Assembly: GCA_022013615.1 (NCBI GenBank)
Contig: JAKLQB010000252.1
Span: 1-27,813, forward strand
DNA: 27,813 nucleotides
Origin: Desulfobacterales bacterium
Lineage (GTDB): Bacteria > Desulfobacterota > DSM-4660 > Desulfatiglandales > Desulfatiglandaceae
Direction: 5' to 3'
Shown here: positions 16,511 through 24,000 of the stretch, piece after piece
Position numbering within the stretch: the stretch's first letter is position 1
Layout of the letters: the number at the start of each line of letters is the position of its first letter
Notes under the pieces: model-generated
The model's input: the letters and a program-made list of their open reading frames with translations, nothing else
Told to the model about the DNA's origin: nothing
The model's database searches: none
Translations under genes and position numbers: made by a program

Positions 16511-16552
16511 GTGGGCTCACCCCTGTAAAACGCCAATAAGGGGTGAGTTCAC
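16511..16552 (+). promoter_or_regulatory. Intercistronic RNA hairpin between TRAP receptor and permease genes
   Basis: CTCACCCCT (16516-16524) pairs perfectly with AGGGGTGAG (16539-16547) around a 14-base loop. Two G-U pairs and three further pairs (GTG with CAC) extend the stem to 14 pairs. No run of T follows, so it is not a classic terminator. Such hairpins often protect the receptor mRNA 3' end and lower permease expression; that role is inferred. Confidence 0.6.
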
Positions 16553-16587
16553 TCTTCTTGAGTCATACCGTTAGGGGGTGTGAAAAG

Positions 16588-18561
16588 ATGGAAAAAAATC
16601 CGTTGCCAGATGGAGCGAATTCATTGGCTGAAATGCGTAAATTCTTAATCCCCTCCTATCTTATAGCCACTATCGTATATTTAGGTTTTTCGCTACATTA
16701 TTTCACAACCGGCTTAGGGGGAACAATGCTCCTTGCCGTAACTCTCGTCCCAATAGCCTACGTGCTGTGGGTGTTAAATTCTTTTGTCGCCGGAGAGCTG
16801 CCGTATCCACGTCTTGGACTTAAACCCAATATTGCCATAGCCAGCCTGTACATCGCTATGTGCATCTTTTCCATAATATACATGAGAGTGGAGTTTGACG
16901 CCCTCATTTATGACAGAGCGGGTTTCTATAACACCCCTGACAAAATCGTAGGAGTGATGATGCTTGGTCTCGTAATCGAATATACCAGACGGGAGCATAT
17001 TACACTCTTTTATCTCATCCTGTTTCTCATGCTTTATTCCGTTTACGGGTGGGTTTTCCCAGGTATATTTAATCATCCCGGAGTCTCCTGGATGAGAGTA
17101 ATAACATCTTCTTCCGTTGAGATCTCATTGGGTCTATTTGGAACGTATGCACAAACCGGGGTAGGCGTTATCGCAGCATTTTTCATGTTTTTAGGCATTG
17201 CACAGGGATTTGGTGTTCAAGAATCTATTGTTAAAACTTTCGTCGGGATACTTGGTAAGCATAGAACCCTCATTCCACAAACGGCGGTGGTGACTTCAAT
17301 GGCTATCGCTACCTGCAGTGGATCGGGGGCAGCGAATGCAGCCATAACCGGGCAGTACACGATACCGTTGATGAAAAGAGCAGGATTCCCCTCTCTTTAC
17401 GCTGGTGCTGTGGAAGCTTCAGCTTCGTTAGGAGGCCTGCTCATGCCACCAGTCATGGCAATAGCCGGTTTCCTCATGGCTGACTTTCTAGGGGTGACTT
17501 ATTTCGAGGTTATAGCTCGAGGATATGCGCCAGCACTCATTTTCTTTGGCATCATATCCCTATCGGTTTTCCTCTTTACAACACGCTTCGTGCGGGGAGG
17601 GGAAAGTAGCCCAAAAGCACTGGATTCCGTTATCGAAAGAGTCTCCAAAATAGAGGTGGTCAACACAGTCATTTTCTTCACCTTCATCGGAGTTTTGATC
17701 TATTTGATGGGTGTCCTTTGGTATGATGCATCAAGAGCTGCACTTAACATTGCGATCGGTCTCTTTATCACCGCCTCCGTACTCCGCATGTATCTCCATC
17801 CTGGGACGATTTCAGATAAAATAAAGGAATGGGGTAGGTGTTTGCGCCGATCCATAGAGGCATTTGCCGGGGTCACCGCTCCGCTTATTCTCTTGCTCGC
17901 CATGCTCGGGGTGATGATAAATCTGTTCGTGGTTAGTGGATGGATGCTTAAGCTTATGGGGCTACTGGCGACAGTCGGAGAATTCCATGTCGTAGCCCTT
18001 ATCGGAGTGGGGTTCGTAATTGGGGTCTTCTTAGGGCTGGGAATACCTCCGTCGGCCTGTTACATAATCTCAGCCGTGATCGTCATCCCACCGATGATAC
18101 GAATCGGGATCAACCCCTGGATAGCTCATTTCTTCTTATTTTTCATAGCGGTAATATCCGAATATTCGCCGCCAACCTCACTCGTCGCTGCGGTTGCTTC
18201 CCGTATTTCGGGTGCCTCCTTCATGAAGACGATGATGGTAACGCTGCAAATATCTATTCCATTTTTCTTCCTCACATTCGCGATTTTCAATTGGGATATT
18301 TTGTTGTTGAAGCCTGGTTTAGCACAACTGGCTGCTCTGGGTGTGCTAACTATTGGATGCTGTACAGCAGCAGCAGCCATCCACGGTAAACTTTTTGAAC
18401 GTAAAAGGCATGACCTTCCTTCAAGGTTTTTAGTCCTCTTAGTGGCGCTATTTATCTTGTTCTATCCTAAAGGTATCCTTTCGGTATTGGCATTGATACC
18501 AGCCGTGGCTATGATAGTCCTCGTGATCCGCCGGAGCCAAAAAATATACGTATCTTCTTAG
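16588..18561 (+). CDS. TRAP transporter permease, fused small and large subunits (4TM/12TM type)
   Basis: Inner-membrane permease that takes up the ligand of the TAXI receptor using a sodium gradient. At 658 residues it combines the small (DctQ-like) and large (DctM-like) parts, as is normal for TAXI systems. The large part shows SMAIATCSGSGAANAAITGQ, PLMKRAGFPSLYAGAVEASA, GGLLMPPVMAIAGFLMADFL and, late, GLGIPPSACYIISAVIVIPP with EYSPPTSLVAAVASRIS; these are the signature loops of the transport domain. I chose the ATG behind GGGGGT. An in-frame GTG at 16543 would lie within the preceding hairpin and add 15 unlikely residues. The gene ends the transport unit. Confidence 0.92.
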   Translation: MEKNPLPDGANSLAEMRKFLIPSYLIATIVYLGFSLHYFTTGLGGTMLLAVTLVPIAYVLWVLNSFVAGELPYPRLGLKPNIAIASLYIAMCIFSIIYMRVEFDALIYDRAGFYNTPDKIVGVMMLGLVIEYTRREHITLFYLILFLMLYSVYGWVFPGIFNHPGVSWMRVITSSSVEISLGLFGTYAQTGVGVIAAFFMFLGIAQGFGVQESIVKTFVGILGKHRTLIPQTAVVTSMAIATCSGSGAANAAITGQYTIPLMKRAGFPSLYAGAVEASASLGGLLMPPVMAIAGFLMADFLGVTYFEVIARGYAPALIFFGIISLSVFLFTTRFVRGGESSPKALDSVIERVSKIEVVNTVIFFTFIGVLIYLMGVLWYDASRAALNIAIGLFITASVLRMYLHPGTISDKIKEWGRCLRRSIEAFAGVTAPLILLLAMLGVMINLFVVSGWMLKLMGLLATVGEFHVVALIGVGFVIGVFLGLGIPPSACYIISAVIVIPPMIRIGINPWIAHFFLFFIAVISEYSPPTSLVAAVASRISGASFMKTMMVTLQISIPFFFLTFAIFNWDILLLKPGLAQLAALGVLTIGCCTAAAAIHGKLFERKRHDLPSRFLVLLVALFILFYPKGILSVLALIPAVAMIVLVIRRSQKIYVSS

Positions 18562-18648
18562 GATTGCCATATTCAGTCCACTGGCCTCCACACGCCTGAC
18601 GTGGGTCTGGAAAACATGAAGAACCTCAGAACTCCAATCCAGCGTAAT

Positions 18649-18673
18649 ACCACATATGTTGTGGTTCCTTTTT
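18649..18673 (+). terminator. Possible weak terminator after the TRAP permease
   Basis: ACCACA (18649-18654) pairs with TGTGGT (18660-18665) around a five-base loop, followed by a T-rich run (CCTTTTT). The stem is only six pairs, so termination strength is doubtful. Confidence 0.35.
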
Positions 18674-18675
18674 CC

Positions 18676-18704
18676 TTGACGCACAAGGGGAATCTCTCTA
18701 TAGT
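18676..18704 (+). promoter_or_regulatory. Promoter of the DJ-1/PfpI gene
   Basis: TTGACG (18676-18681), 17-base spacer, TATAGT (18699-18704): five of six bases match in each box. It lies 76 bases before the chosen start of the downstream gene. Confidence 0.55.
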
Positions 18705-18780
18705 CTTTCCCATAAAAAACAAGGTCTTATCAAAGATCTGATAATTCTACTTATTTTTGGCTCGTAGTTGGGAGAAAGAA

Positions 18781-19407
18781 ATGACCCGGAAGCGTGTAGG
18801 TATAGTTCTTTTTAATGCTATTGAGGTCCTCGACTTTTGTGGCCCATTTGAGGTATTTTCAGCAACTCGCCTCAATGAGGAGAAGCGGCGGGAAGAGCCT
18901 TCACCATTCGAAGTTTTTTTAGTCGCTGAAACCCCCTCTTATATCACTACAACAGGCGGCATGAAAGTCATACCTCAATATTCATTCGAAAATTGTCCGA
19001 GGCTAGATATTCTTGTTGTTCCAGGTGGATGGGGTACGCGCAAGGAATTGAATAATATAGTTATGCTTGAATGGCTGCGTTCCCGGGCTGCTGAAGTTGA
19101 AACACTGACTTCTGTATGCACCGGATCGATGCTACTTGGATTCGCTGGCTTGATAGACGGATTGCATGCAACTACTCACTGGCGCTCTTTAGACTGGATG
19201 CGAGATTCCTTTCCCGCAGTGTTCGTTGAGTACGAACAGCATGTCGTTGAGGATGGCCGTGTATTCACTTCGGCTGGTATCTCAGCGGGAATCGATATGG
19301 CGCTTAAAGTGGTTGCCCGGTATTACGGTAAGGACATTGCTCGAGCTACGGCTGTGCATATGGAATATCCTTTTCCGGTTAGTAATGAACGCCGAATAAG
19401 CCTTTAA
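18781..19407 (+). CDS. DJ-1/PfpI superfamily protein, isocyanide-hydratase-like
   Basis: Cytoplasmic protein of the DJ-1/PfpI class I glutamine amidotransferase-like fold, 208 residues, without a DNA-binding domain. The opening RVGIVLFNAIEVLDFCGPFE, with the conserved glutamate-containing EVLDFCGP strand, and the nucleophile elbow SVCTGSMLLGFAGLIDG with C113 are diagnostic. ATTHWRSLDWM follows, as in isocyanide hydratases and in the sensor part of GATase-type AraC regulators. Later segments FTSAGISAGIDMALKVV and YYGKDIARATA also match. I chose the ATG behind GGGAG; a TTG at 18757 would add eight residues without a ribosome site. It stands alone between its own promoter and a 229-base gap. The enzyme reaction is not proven by the motif. 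Confidence 0.88.
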   Translation: MTRKRVGIVLFNAIEVLDFCGPFEVFSATRLNEEKRREEPSPFEVFLVAETPSYITTTGGMKVIPQYSFENCPRLDILVVPGGWGTRKELNNIVMLEWLRSRAAEVETLTSVCTGSMLLGFAGLIDGLHATTHWRSLDWMRDSFPAVFVEYEQHVVEDGRVFTSAGISAGIDMALKVVARYYGKDIARATAVHMEYPFPVSNERRISL

Positions 19408-19636
19408 GCCCAGGCGCTTTCAGCCGACGCCAATTCGCGATCGCATAGAGCAGCACAGTTTCTGAGGGGATTTTCAGCATAATAACTAATCCAGTTTTCT
19501 GGAAATCACCTTTTTTTTCATGTTATCCAGTTAGTCGGTAGCAAAATTTGGACCCTTAATCGTCAAGCAAAAATTATAGATAGGATTTATCCGGAAACTG
19601 TATACTAACGTATGCGCAACAAACCAGCAAACACCG

Positions 19637-20023
19637 ATGAATGTTGAAGCGATTGACCATCTGGTCTTGACGGTTAAGGATATTGACGCAACATGCTCGT
19701 TTTACGCGCGAGTGCTTGGCATGAACGTCACTACCTTCGATGGCAGCAGGAAAGCGCTGTCCTTTGGTGTTCAAAAAATCAATCTGCACCAGTACGGAAA
19801 GGAGTTCGACCCAAAGGCAAAGGCACCTACTCCAGGTTCCGCTGATCTGTGCTTCGTTACGTCAGTGCCAATTCGTGATGTAATCACGCATTTGGCGTCA
19901 TGCGGCGTCAATTTGCTCGAAGGTCCGGTTCACCGAACCGGCGCAAGAGGTCCCATCGTGTCGGTGTATTTTCGGGATCCAGACTGCAATTTGATTGAAG
20001 TTTCCAACTATGAAAGCGCATAA
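19637..20023 (+). CDS. VOC-family (glyoxalase/bleomycin-resistance-like) protein
   Basis: A 128-residue metal-dependent protein of the vicinal oxygen chelate fold, with two beta-alpha-beta-beta-beta units: [20 protein letters not shown] with the metal-ligand histidine early, then [13 protein letters not shown] with a second histidine, and [14 protein letters not shown] with the glutamate ligand at the end. This is the small VOC type often annotated as glyoxalase or virulence-associated protein. A substrate cannot be named. No good ribosome site precedes the ATG, although the residues that follow are the expected N-terminus. Its 3' end abuts the remnant ferredoxin sequence on the other strand at 20024. 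Confidence 0.87.
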   Translation: MNVEAIDHLVLTVKDIDATCSFYARVLGMNVTTFDGSRKALSFGVQKINLHQYGKEFDPKAKAPTPGSADLCFVTSVPIRDVITHLASCGVNLLEGPVHRTGARGPIVSVYFRDPDCNLIEVSNYESA

Positions 20024-20243
20024 CGGCCTCTTTGCCCTTGGTCCGGGTACATCCGCAAACCGGCATATCGGGGAGCAGGCCAGCCTTTCTGCAAAGCGTT
20101 TTAAGGTGGACCTGATCAACATCTGAGTAATCCACATATCGAATGATCTCCGAAGGATGGAGCGCCCGACTGATGGCGTTTCCCTTGTTGCATCGATCGA
20201 TGCATCGTTGACAGTCGATGCACCGATCACCATTGCTCGTGGT
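20024..20243 (-). pseudogene. Remnant of a ferredoxin-like iron-sulfur protein
   Basis: Read on the minus strand, one frame gives RCIDCQRCIDRCNKGNAIS, a CxxCxxCxxxC [4Fe-4S] motif, then SEIIRYVDYSDVDQVHLKTL, then LLPDMPVCGCTRTKGKEA. The wording is coherent over about 70 codons and has no start codon or ribosome site. It breaks off exactly where the VOC gene ends and is joined upstream, in another frame, to a transposase fragment. It therefore looks like the C-terminal part of a larger redox protein, now dead. I do not know the parent family beyond the Fe-S motif. Confidence 0.5.
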
Positions 20244-20254
20244 TGTGATGGCAA

Positions 20255-20440
20255 CAAATCCTCTTCAGGCAATGTTTCCTGGAAAAACGCCTTCAAAGAC
20301 TCCCACCCGCAGCGACTTAGATCGGAAAGGAGGCTGCGGTCATAGAGGAAATATCGTCGTAGGATTTTTGGTATGCTAAGAATGAAATGACGATGCGGAA
20401 CGGCTTTCAGTATTTCTTCACACAAATATTCCCCGAATTC
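20255..20440 (-). pseudogene. Transposase fragment (Y2-type, IS91/IS801-like)
   Basis: The minus-strand frame reads EFGEYLCEEILKAVPHRHF, ILSIPKILRRYFLYDRSLLS and DLSRCGWESLKAFFQE. The block VPHRHF-x-LSIPK-x-LR-x-YF-x-YDR is characteristic of the Y2_Tnp rolling-circle transposases of the IS91/IS801 group. Only about 60 codons remain of a protein usually several hundred residues long. Both the N-terminal zinc-binding part and the catalytic tyrosine part are missing. Directly downstream in transcript direction the frame changes into the ferredoxin remnant. Confidence 0.65.
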
Positions 20441-20466
20441 AAATGACGAAACGAAAAGACTCTTTA

Positions 20467-20497
20467 CCTCCTTACAGTCTGTGGAACTGTAAGGAGG
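20467..20497. repeat. Perfect 11-base inverted repeat
   Basis: CCTCCTTACAG (20467-20477) and CTGTAAGGAGG (20487-20497) are perfect complements around a nine-base loop. No T run follows on either strand, so a terminator is unlikely. It lies 27 bases beyond the recognisable transposase fragment and may be a mobile-element hairpin or palindromic repeat. Confidence 0.65.
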
Positions 20498-20704
20498 CCA
20501 GATTGCAGATTTCGATGGAATTCTCCATGAGGAACCCCTTCCCTATAAAATTAATTGGCAGGAGAATAGAGATTATTCAGTTGAAGGAAGCTCTTAAGGA
20601 TGCGACTTTGGCGATCAAAATGATTCATAGACAACGGATCAATCAGTATTGAGATTGAGCCACTTTAACTGTATGGATGGTGAATCAGGATCTGATAACA
20701 TCTC
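20498..20704. other. Stretch with no recognised gene
   Basis: Between the inverted repeat and the next promoter I see no convincing gene. A 41-codon plus-strand frame from ATG 20528 (MRNPFPIKLIGRRIEIIQLK...) lacks a ribosome site and matches nothing I know. Confidence 0.5.
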
Positions 20705-20733
20705 TTGACACGCCATGTTGAGTCTCCTACATT
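20705..20733 (+). promoter_or_regulatory. Candidate promoter of the decarboxylase-like and reductase genes
   Basis: TTGACA (20705-20710), 17-base spacer, TACATT (20728-20733). The -10 box is only a four-of-six match. The next gene starts 88 bases further on. Confidence 0.45.
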
Positions 20734-20821
20734 GCCAGGGTAATCAAAACCGGATGTCTCTCATCCAGGACAAAAGGATGCCCATATTCCGGGATAAAAA
20801 AACCAAGAAGGAGGTAGAAAG

Positions 20822-21196
20822 GTGGCAACTGATCTTTTTGAGAAAGGACTAGAGGTTCGCCGAGCTGTTCTGGGAAAGGATTTCGTGGACAAGTCAATCA
20901 GCGATGCTGATGATTTTACACGTCCTCTGCAGGAACTTATTACTGAATATTGCTGGGGCAGCGTTTGGGCTCGGCCAGGTTTACCACGTAAGACCCGCAG
21001 CCTTATTAACTTGGCCATGTTGACTGCTCTCAATCGGCCGCACGAAGTGAAACTGCACCTGCGGGGAGCGTTCAACAACGGCTGCAGCAAAGAGGAAATC
21101 ATGGAGGTCCTCCTCCAGACAGCCATCTATTGCGGCATACCTGCTGCGGTAGATAGTTTCAGGACTGCCAAGGAATTTTTTCAGGAATCCAAATAG
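20822..21196 (+). CDS. Carboxymuconolactone decarboxylase family protein (PcaC-like)
   Basis: A 124-residue helical protein of the CMD/AhpD fold. The string YCWGSVWARPGLPRKTRSLI, then NLAMLTALNRPHEVKLHLRG and IYCGIPAAVDSFRTAKEFF, is typical of the PcaC type, which decarboxylates 4-carboxymuconolactone in the protocatechuate branch of the beta-ketoadipate pathway. No other gene of that pathway is in the window, so this one probably acts on a different small lactone or keto acid, as many orphan members may. It lacks the CxxC pair of AhpD peroxidase partners. The start is a GTG behind AGGAGG. The reductase gene follows after 18 bases, so the two are probably one operon. Confidence 0.87.
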   Translation: MATDLFEKGLEVRRAVLGKDFVDKSISDADDFTRPLQELITEYCWGSVWARPGLPRKTRSLINLAMLTALNRPHEVKLHLRGAFNNGCSKEEIMEVLLQTAIYCGIPAAVDSFRTAKEFFQESK

Positions 21197-21214
21197 CCGG
21201 GAGGGAGAGGATTC

Positions 21215-22129
21215 ATGGAACGTTTGAGCAAAGTGGGCTTCATTGGCCTGGGAAATATGGGACGTCCTATGGCCGTTTGCCTGTTGAAAGCAGGTTTTAC
21301 CCTGACAGTATTAGACGTCACTCCCGAGGTGCAGCAGGCTTTCGTGGATTTTCACGGTGCCCACTCCGCTTCCTCTCTCAGTGAACTTGGTTCAAGCAGC
21401 GATGCGGTTATCACCATGCTTCCAAATGGGCATGAGGTGAGCCGTGTGGTTCTGGGTGTCGAAGGAGATGATCGCGATTGTCTGCTGGGATCCATGCAAA
21501 AGGGCTCCATCCTGATTGACATGAGTTCCTCCTCGCCTACGGGTACCCAAGCCCTGGGGAAAACACTGGCAGATCACGGGATCTCCATGCTTGATGCCCC
21601 CGTCTCCGGTGGCGTTTCACGGGCAGAGCAGGGGACTCTGGCCATCATGACAGGCGGCGACACCGTCTTGGTGGTGCGCTGTCGGCCATTATTTGAGGCC
21701 ATGGGCAATCGCATCTTTGAAACAGGTGCCCTGGGATCGGGCCACGCCATGAAGGCCTTGAACAACCTGGTCTCAGCAGCCGGGCTAATCGCTGCGGCCG
21801 AAGCCCTTCTCATTGGCCGCCGTTTTGGCCTCGACCCCACGGCCATGATCGACGTGCTCAATGCATCCACCGGTCGCAATAACAGCACTGAAAACAAGTT
21901 CAAACAGTATATTATTTCCCGGACTTTCAACTCCGGATTCTCCCTGGACCTCATGGTGAAAGACCTCACAACAGCGGTAGAACTGGCCCGGGAGACCGGC
22001 ACACCGATACCCTTCAGCGCGGCCTGCCGGGAATTTTGGGCAACGGCACAGTCTACGCTGGACAAGGAAGCAGATCATACAGCCGTCGTCCGCTGGTTCG
22101 AGGAGATGGCCAAGTCCGAATTGGCCTAG
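21215..22129 (+). CDS. 3-hydroxyisobutyrate dehydrogenase-family reductase (tartronate semialdehyde reductase-like)
   Basis: NAD(P)-dependent beta-hydroxyacid dehydrogenase of 304 residues. The Rossmann start KVGFIGLGNMGRPMAVCLLK, the substrate-binding DAPVSGGVSRAEQGTLAIM and the catalytic lysine K180 in GHAMKALNNLVSAAG are all present. The family interconverts 3-hydroxy acids and semialdehydes, for example 3-hydroxyisobutyrate/methylmalonate semialdehyde or glycerate/tartronate semialdehyde; sequence alone does not choose. Its G+C is high: sample 60-base blocks at 21541 and 21781 hold 36 and 40 G+C, against 20 in a block at 7921 in the ligase operon. This suggests a different origin from the operon genes. 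It overlaps nothing, and a hydantoinase remnant lies on the other strand just beyond its stop. Confidence 0.9.
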   Translation: MERLSKVGFIGLGNMGRPMAVCLLKAGFTLTVLDVTPEVQQAFVDFHGAHSASSLSELGSSSDAVITMLPNGHEVSRVVLGVEGDDRDCLLGSMQKGSILIDMSSSSPTGTQALGKTLADHGISMLDAPVSGGVSRAEQGTLAIMTGGDTVLVVRCRPLFEAMGNRIFETGALGSGHAMKALNNLVSAAGLIAAAEALLIGRRFGLDPTAMIDVLNASTGRNNSTENKFKQYIISRTFNSGFSLDLMVKDLTTAVELARETGTPIPFSAACREFWATAQSTLDKEADHTAVVRWFEEMAKSELA

Positions 22130-22175
22130 AAAAATAACCCGACACTATTCCCGAATCCATCGTCTATTTTTTTAT

Positions 22176-22301
22176 TCATTGACGAAAACCTGGTTCTCCT
22201 CCCGCCCCAAGGCGCGGAACAAACTGCCCGTATCCGGGTTCACCCACCGGTCGACCATTTTCCGCGACCACCCTGCCGCGCAAAAGGATCGTCAAGACCT
22301 T
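22176..22301 (-). pseudogene. C-terminal remnant of a dihydropyrimidinase/hydantoinase
   Basis: On the minus strand about 41 codons read VLTILLRGRVVAENGRPVGE, then PGYGQFVPRLGAGGEPGFRQ and a TGA. The string RG-x-VV-x-ENG-x-x-VG-x-PGYG-x-F is the usual C-terminal tail of dihydropyrimidinases and D-hydantoinases. An in-frame TGA stands just upstream (22302-22304) and the rest of the gene is missing. The remaining bases to the MFS gene at 22444 hold nothing I recognise. Confidence 0.5.
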
Positions 22302-22443
22302 TCAGGCTGTTGGTGTTGCCATCCCTGCCACCATTCGGGAATTATGAAATATGTCAAAGAGCAGTGTAATTTGTAGTGCCAAGTAGATTTTGGCTAGATC
22401 TATATCCCTAATATTGCATAACTATTTTTCTAACTGTCAAAAA

Positions 22444-23637
22444 TCAGTTTGACTTTTTATCCCGAAATAAAATGACGGCCATTCCGCAGGCAAAAGTCAG
22501 GATTGCAAAAATGATAAACCCCAAAGGGTAACTGCCCGTGCTAGTGACGATAGCGGCAAAAATTGGCGAACCTACCGCCACACCTAAAAAAGTAAAAAAC
22601 AGAGTGCCTCCGGTGGCCATGCCAACCTGCCCTTCCGGCGCCAGCCGTGCTGCCTCAGCCAGGTAGATGCCATTCCATCCGATAGCCGTTGCGCCGAACA
22701 AAATAATTGTCAGCCATATGGCCGGATACGACCAGCCGGGGTTGAAAAATGCAGTTGCGACTGCTTCCAATGTCGTTGCAACTCCAAGAAATCCCAGTAC
22801 CAGACGCGGTTTCAAATAACGGTCAGCAACGAAGCCCCAGACAATGCGTCCCACCATCCCTGCAATCTGGGCGGCAGAGAGGATCAGGCCGGCCATTATA
22901 AGCGCCATGCCGACATTTTTCGTTAAGTAAATAACCAGATAAGTTACTAGGCTTACCTGCATGCAGGCAAAGCAAAAAGAAATGAAAGCCAGCTGCAGCA
23001 GCGGCGGATGAGAAAACACTATCTCAAACGGCCGGGTAATGCCCTTAAAAGAAAGATGCCGGCCAAGTCGGCGAGCGCCATCAATTTTGGGGCGAAAAGG
23101 TTGTATCGATATGGCCAGCAAAATACAAGATGCGCTGACGGCCAGCGAGCAAAATTTCCAGCCGGCAAGCAATACCAGCGATGGAACGATTGCCCCAGCC
23201 AAGGCGCCGCCCAGCGGTACACCCGTTTGCTTGAGGGAAAATATAAACGCCATCAGATGCTCAGGGGTATGGCGGGCCAGAATATGTGAGCTGGCTGGTG
23301 TTGCCGGACCGTAGCCGAGACCGATAATGAGTGCACTGGCGACCAGTGCCGGCACACCAGTAACGGTCGTAAGTGATAGGCCAATACCGCAAAAAATCAG
23401 GCAGATCTGGCTGATGCGCAGAGCGCCATAACGAAGGATAAAATCACCGCTCAACAAACTCGACGCCATACTGGAAAAGTAAATCAATCCAACGTAAATG
23501 CCGACATACGAAGCGGACATACCGATATCTGCCGCCGCCGTCGGCGCGAAAACCGGCACCGTGACAGCCGCCATGGAAATCAGTGCCTGCACGACCAATG
23601 TAGCGGTCAGCGGTATGGCAACATCCTTTCTATTCAC
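22444..23637 (-). CDS. Major facilitator superfamily transporter
   Basis: Inner-membrane secondary transporter with about twelve hydrophobic helices over 397 residues. Between helices 2 and 3 it has LLSGDFILRYGALRISQ, a variant of the MFS loop motif. FIFSLKQTGVPLGGALAGAI, with the GVPLGG helix-5 motif, and FVADRYLKPRLVLGFLG in the second half also fit the family. It resembles CynX/NimT-like or monocarboxylate-type MFS proteins, but the substrate is unknown. The start is a GTG behind GAGGG. It is one of the few genes on the minus strand, and a dead fumarase/tartrate-dehydratase-like fragment lies just upstream in the same direction, so an organic acid such as tartrate is one guess. Confidence 0.88.
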   Translation of the reverse strand: MNRKDVAIPLTATLVVQALISMAAVTVPVFAPTAAADIGMSASYVGIYVGLIYFSSMASSLLSGDFILRYGALRISQICLIFCGIGLSLTTVTGVPALVASALIIGLGYGPATPASSHILARHTPEHLMAFIFSLKQTGVPLGGALAGAIVPSLVLLAGWKFCSLAVSASCILLAISIQPFRPKIDGARRLGRHLSFKGITRPFEIVFSHPPLLQLAFISFCFACMQVSLVTYLVIYLTKNVGMALIMAGLILSAAQIAGMVGRIVWGFVADRYLKPRLVLGFLGVATTLEAVATAFFNPGWSYPAIWLTIILFGATAIGWNGIYLAEAARLAPEGQVGMATGGTLFFTFLGVAVGSPIFAAIVTSTGSYPLGFIIFAILTFACGMAVILFRDKKSN

Positions 23638-23655
23638 GCAGCACCCTCTTTTTAT

Positions 23656-24000
23656 TCAAATATAAGCATCAAACAGTAAAGGAATCAAGTCTTCTTTTGT
23701 AGCTATCGCAACCATCTCTTTTGCGAGTTCTTCTAATCCTAAGATACCTCCCTCAATCTTTGCGTCATTCCCTGTTTTACAAAAGAAGAGGGGCCAGCCC
23801 GTATCAGGACAGAGCAGATTATGGAGTTTTACCGATTGATTTAAGCTTTAAAGTGTAGATTTAAATGCCCTCTTTGATCTCTCAGCTTGCTCATCTTTTA
23901 TTGCCCTTTCAAATGAAGCATGAACATCGGGTGAAATCTCGCATGAACTTTTTTTGATTGTCCTAAAGATGGCTTCTTCCATAACTTTTTTTGTTATCAT
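23656..24000 (-). pseudogene. Broken N-terminus of a class I fumarase / L-tartrate dehydratase alpha subunit
   Basis: The minus-strand frame starts at an ATG and reads MITKKVMEEAIFRTIKKSSC, then EISPDVHASFERAIKDEQAE and RSKRAFKSTL, then an in-frame TAA at codon 51 (23848-23850). It continues SLNQSVKLHNLLCPDTGWPL, FFCKTGNDAKIEGGILGLEE, LAKEMVAIATKE and ends at TGA. CPDTG-x-P-x-FF-x-K-x-G corresponds to the Q-DTG-x-P-x-FF-x-K-x-G block of these Fe-S hydrolyases, whose cluster cysteine sits in it. One nonsense codon plus loss of everything after about 105 residues shows it is dead. Such enzymes hydrate fumarate or dehydrate tartrate, which suits the C4-acid theme of the window. Confidence 0.6.

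Noticed and set aside
18448..18684. 78-codon minus-strand frame across the end of the TRAP permease gene
   Set aside because: Most of it is antisense to a clear gene; the part outside (GITLDWSSEVLHVFQTHVRR) is not recognised and has no start signals.
19400..19482. Minus-strand frame reading ETVLLYAIANWRRLKAPGLK as a transposase C-terminus
   Set aside because: It has a transposase-like feel, but I cannot match it to a named family and it is only about 25 codons long.
20443..20652. 69-codon plus-strand frame spanning the inverted repeat
   Set aside because: No ribosome site, and the first third consists of the palindrome; no family resemblance.
22179..22376. 65-codon plus-strand frame with several cysteines
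   Set aside because: It lies opposite the hydantoinase remnant, lacks a ribosome site and its cysteine pattern matches no metal-site motif.
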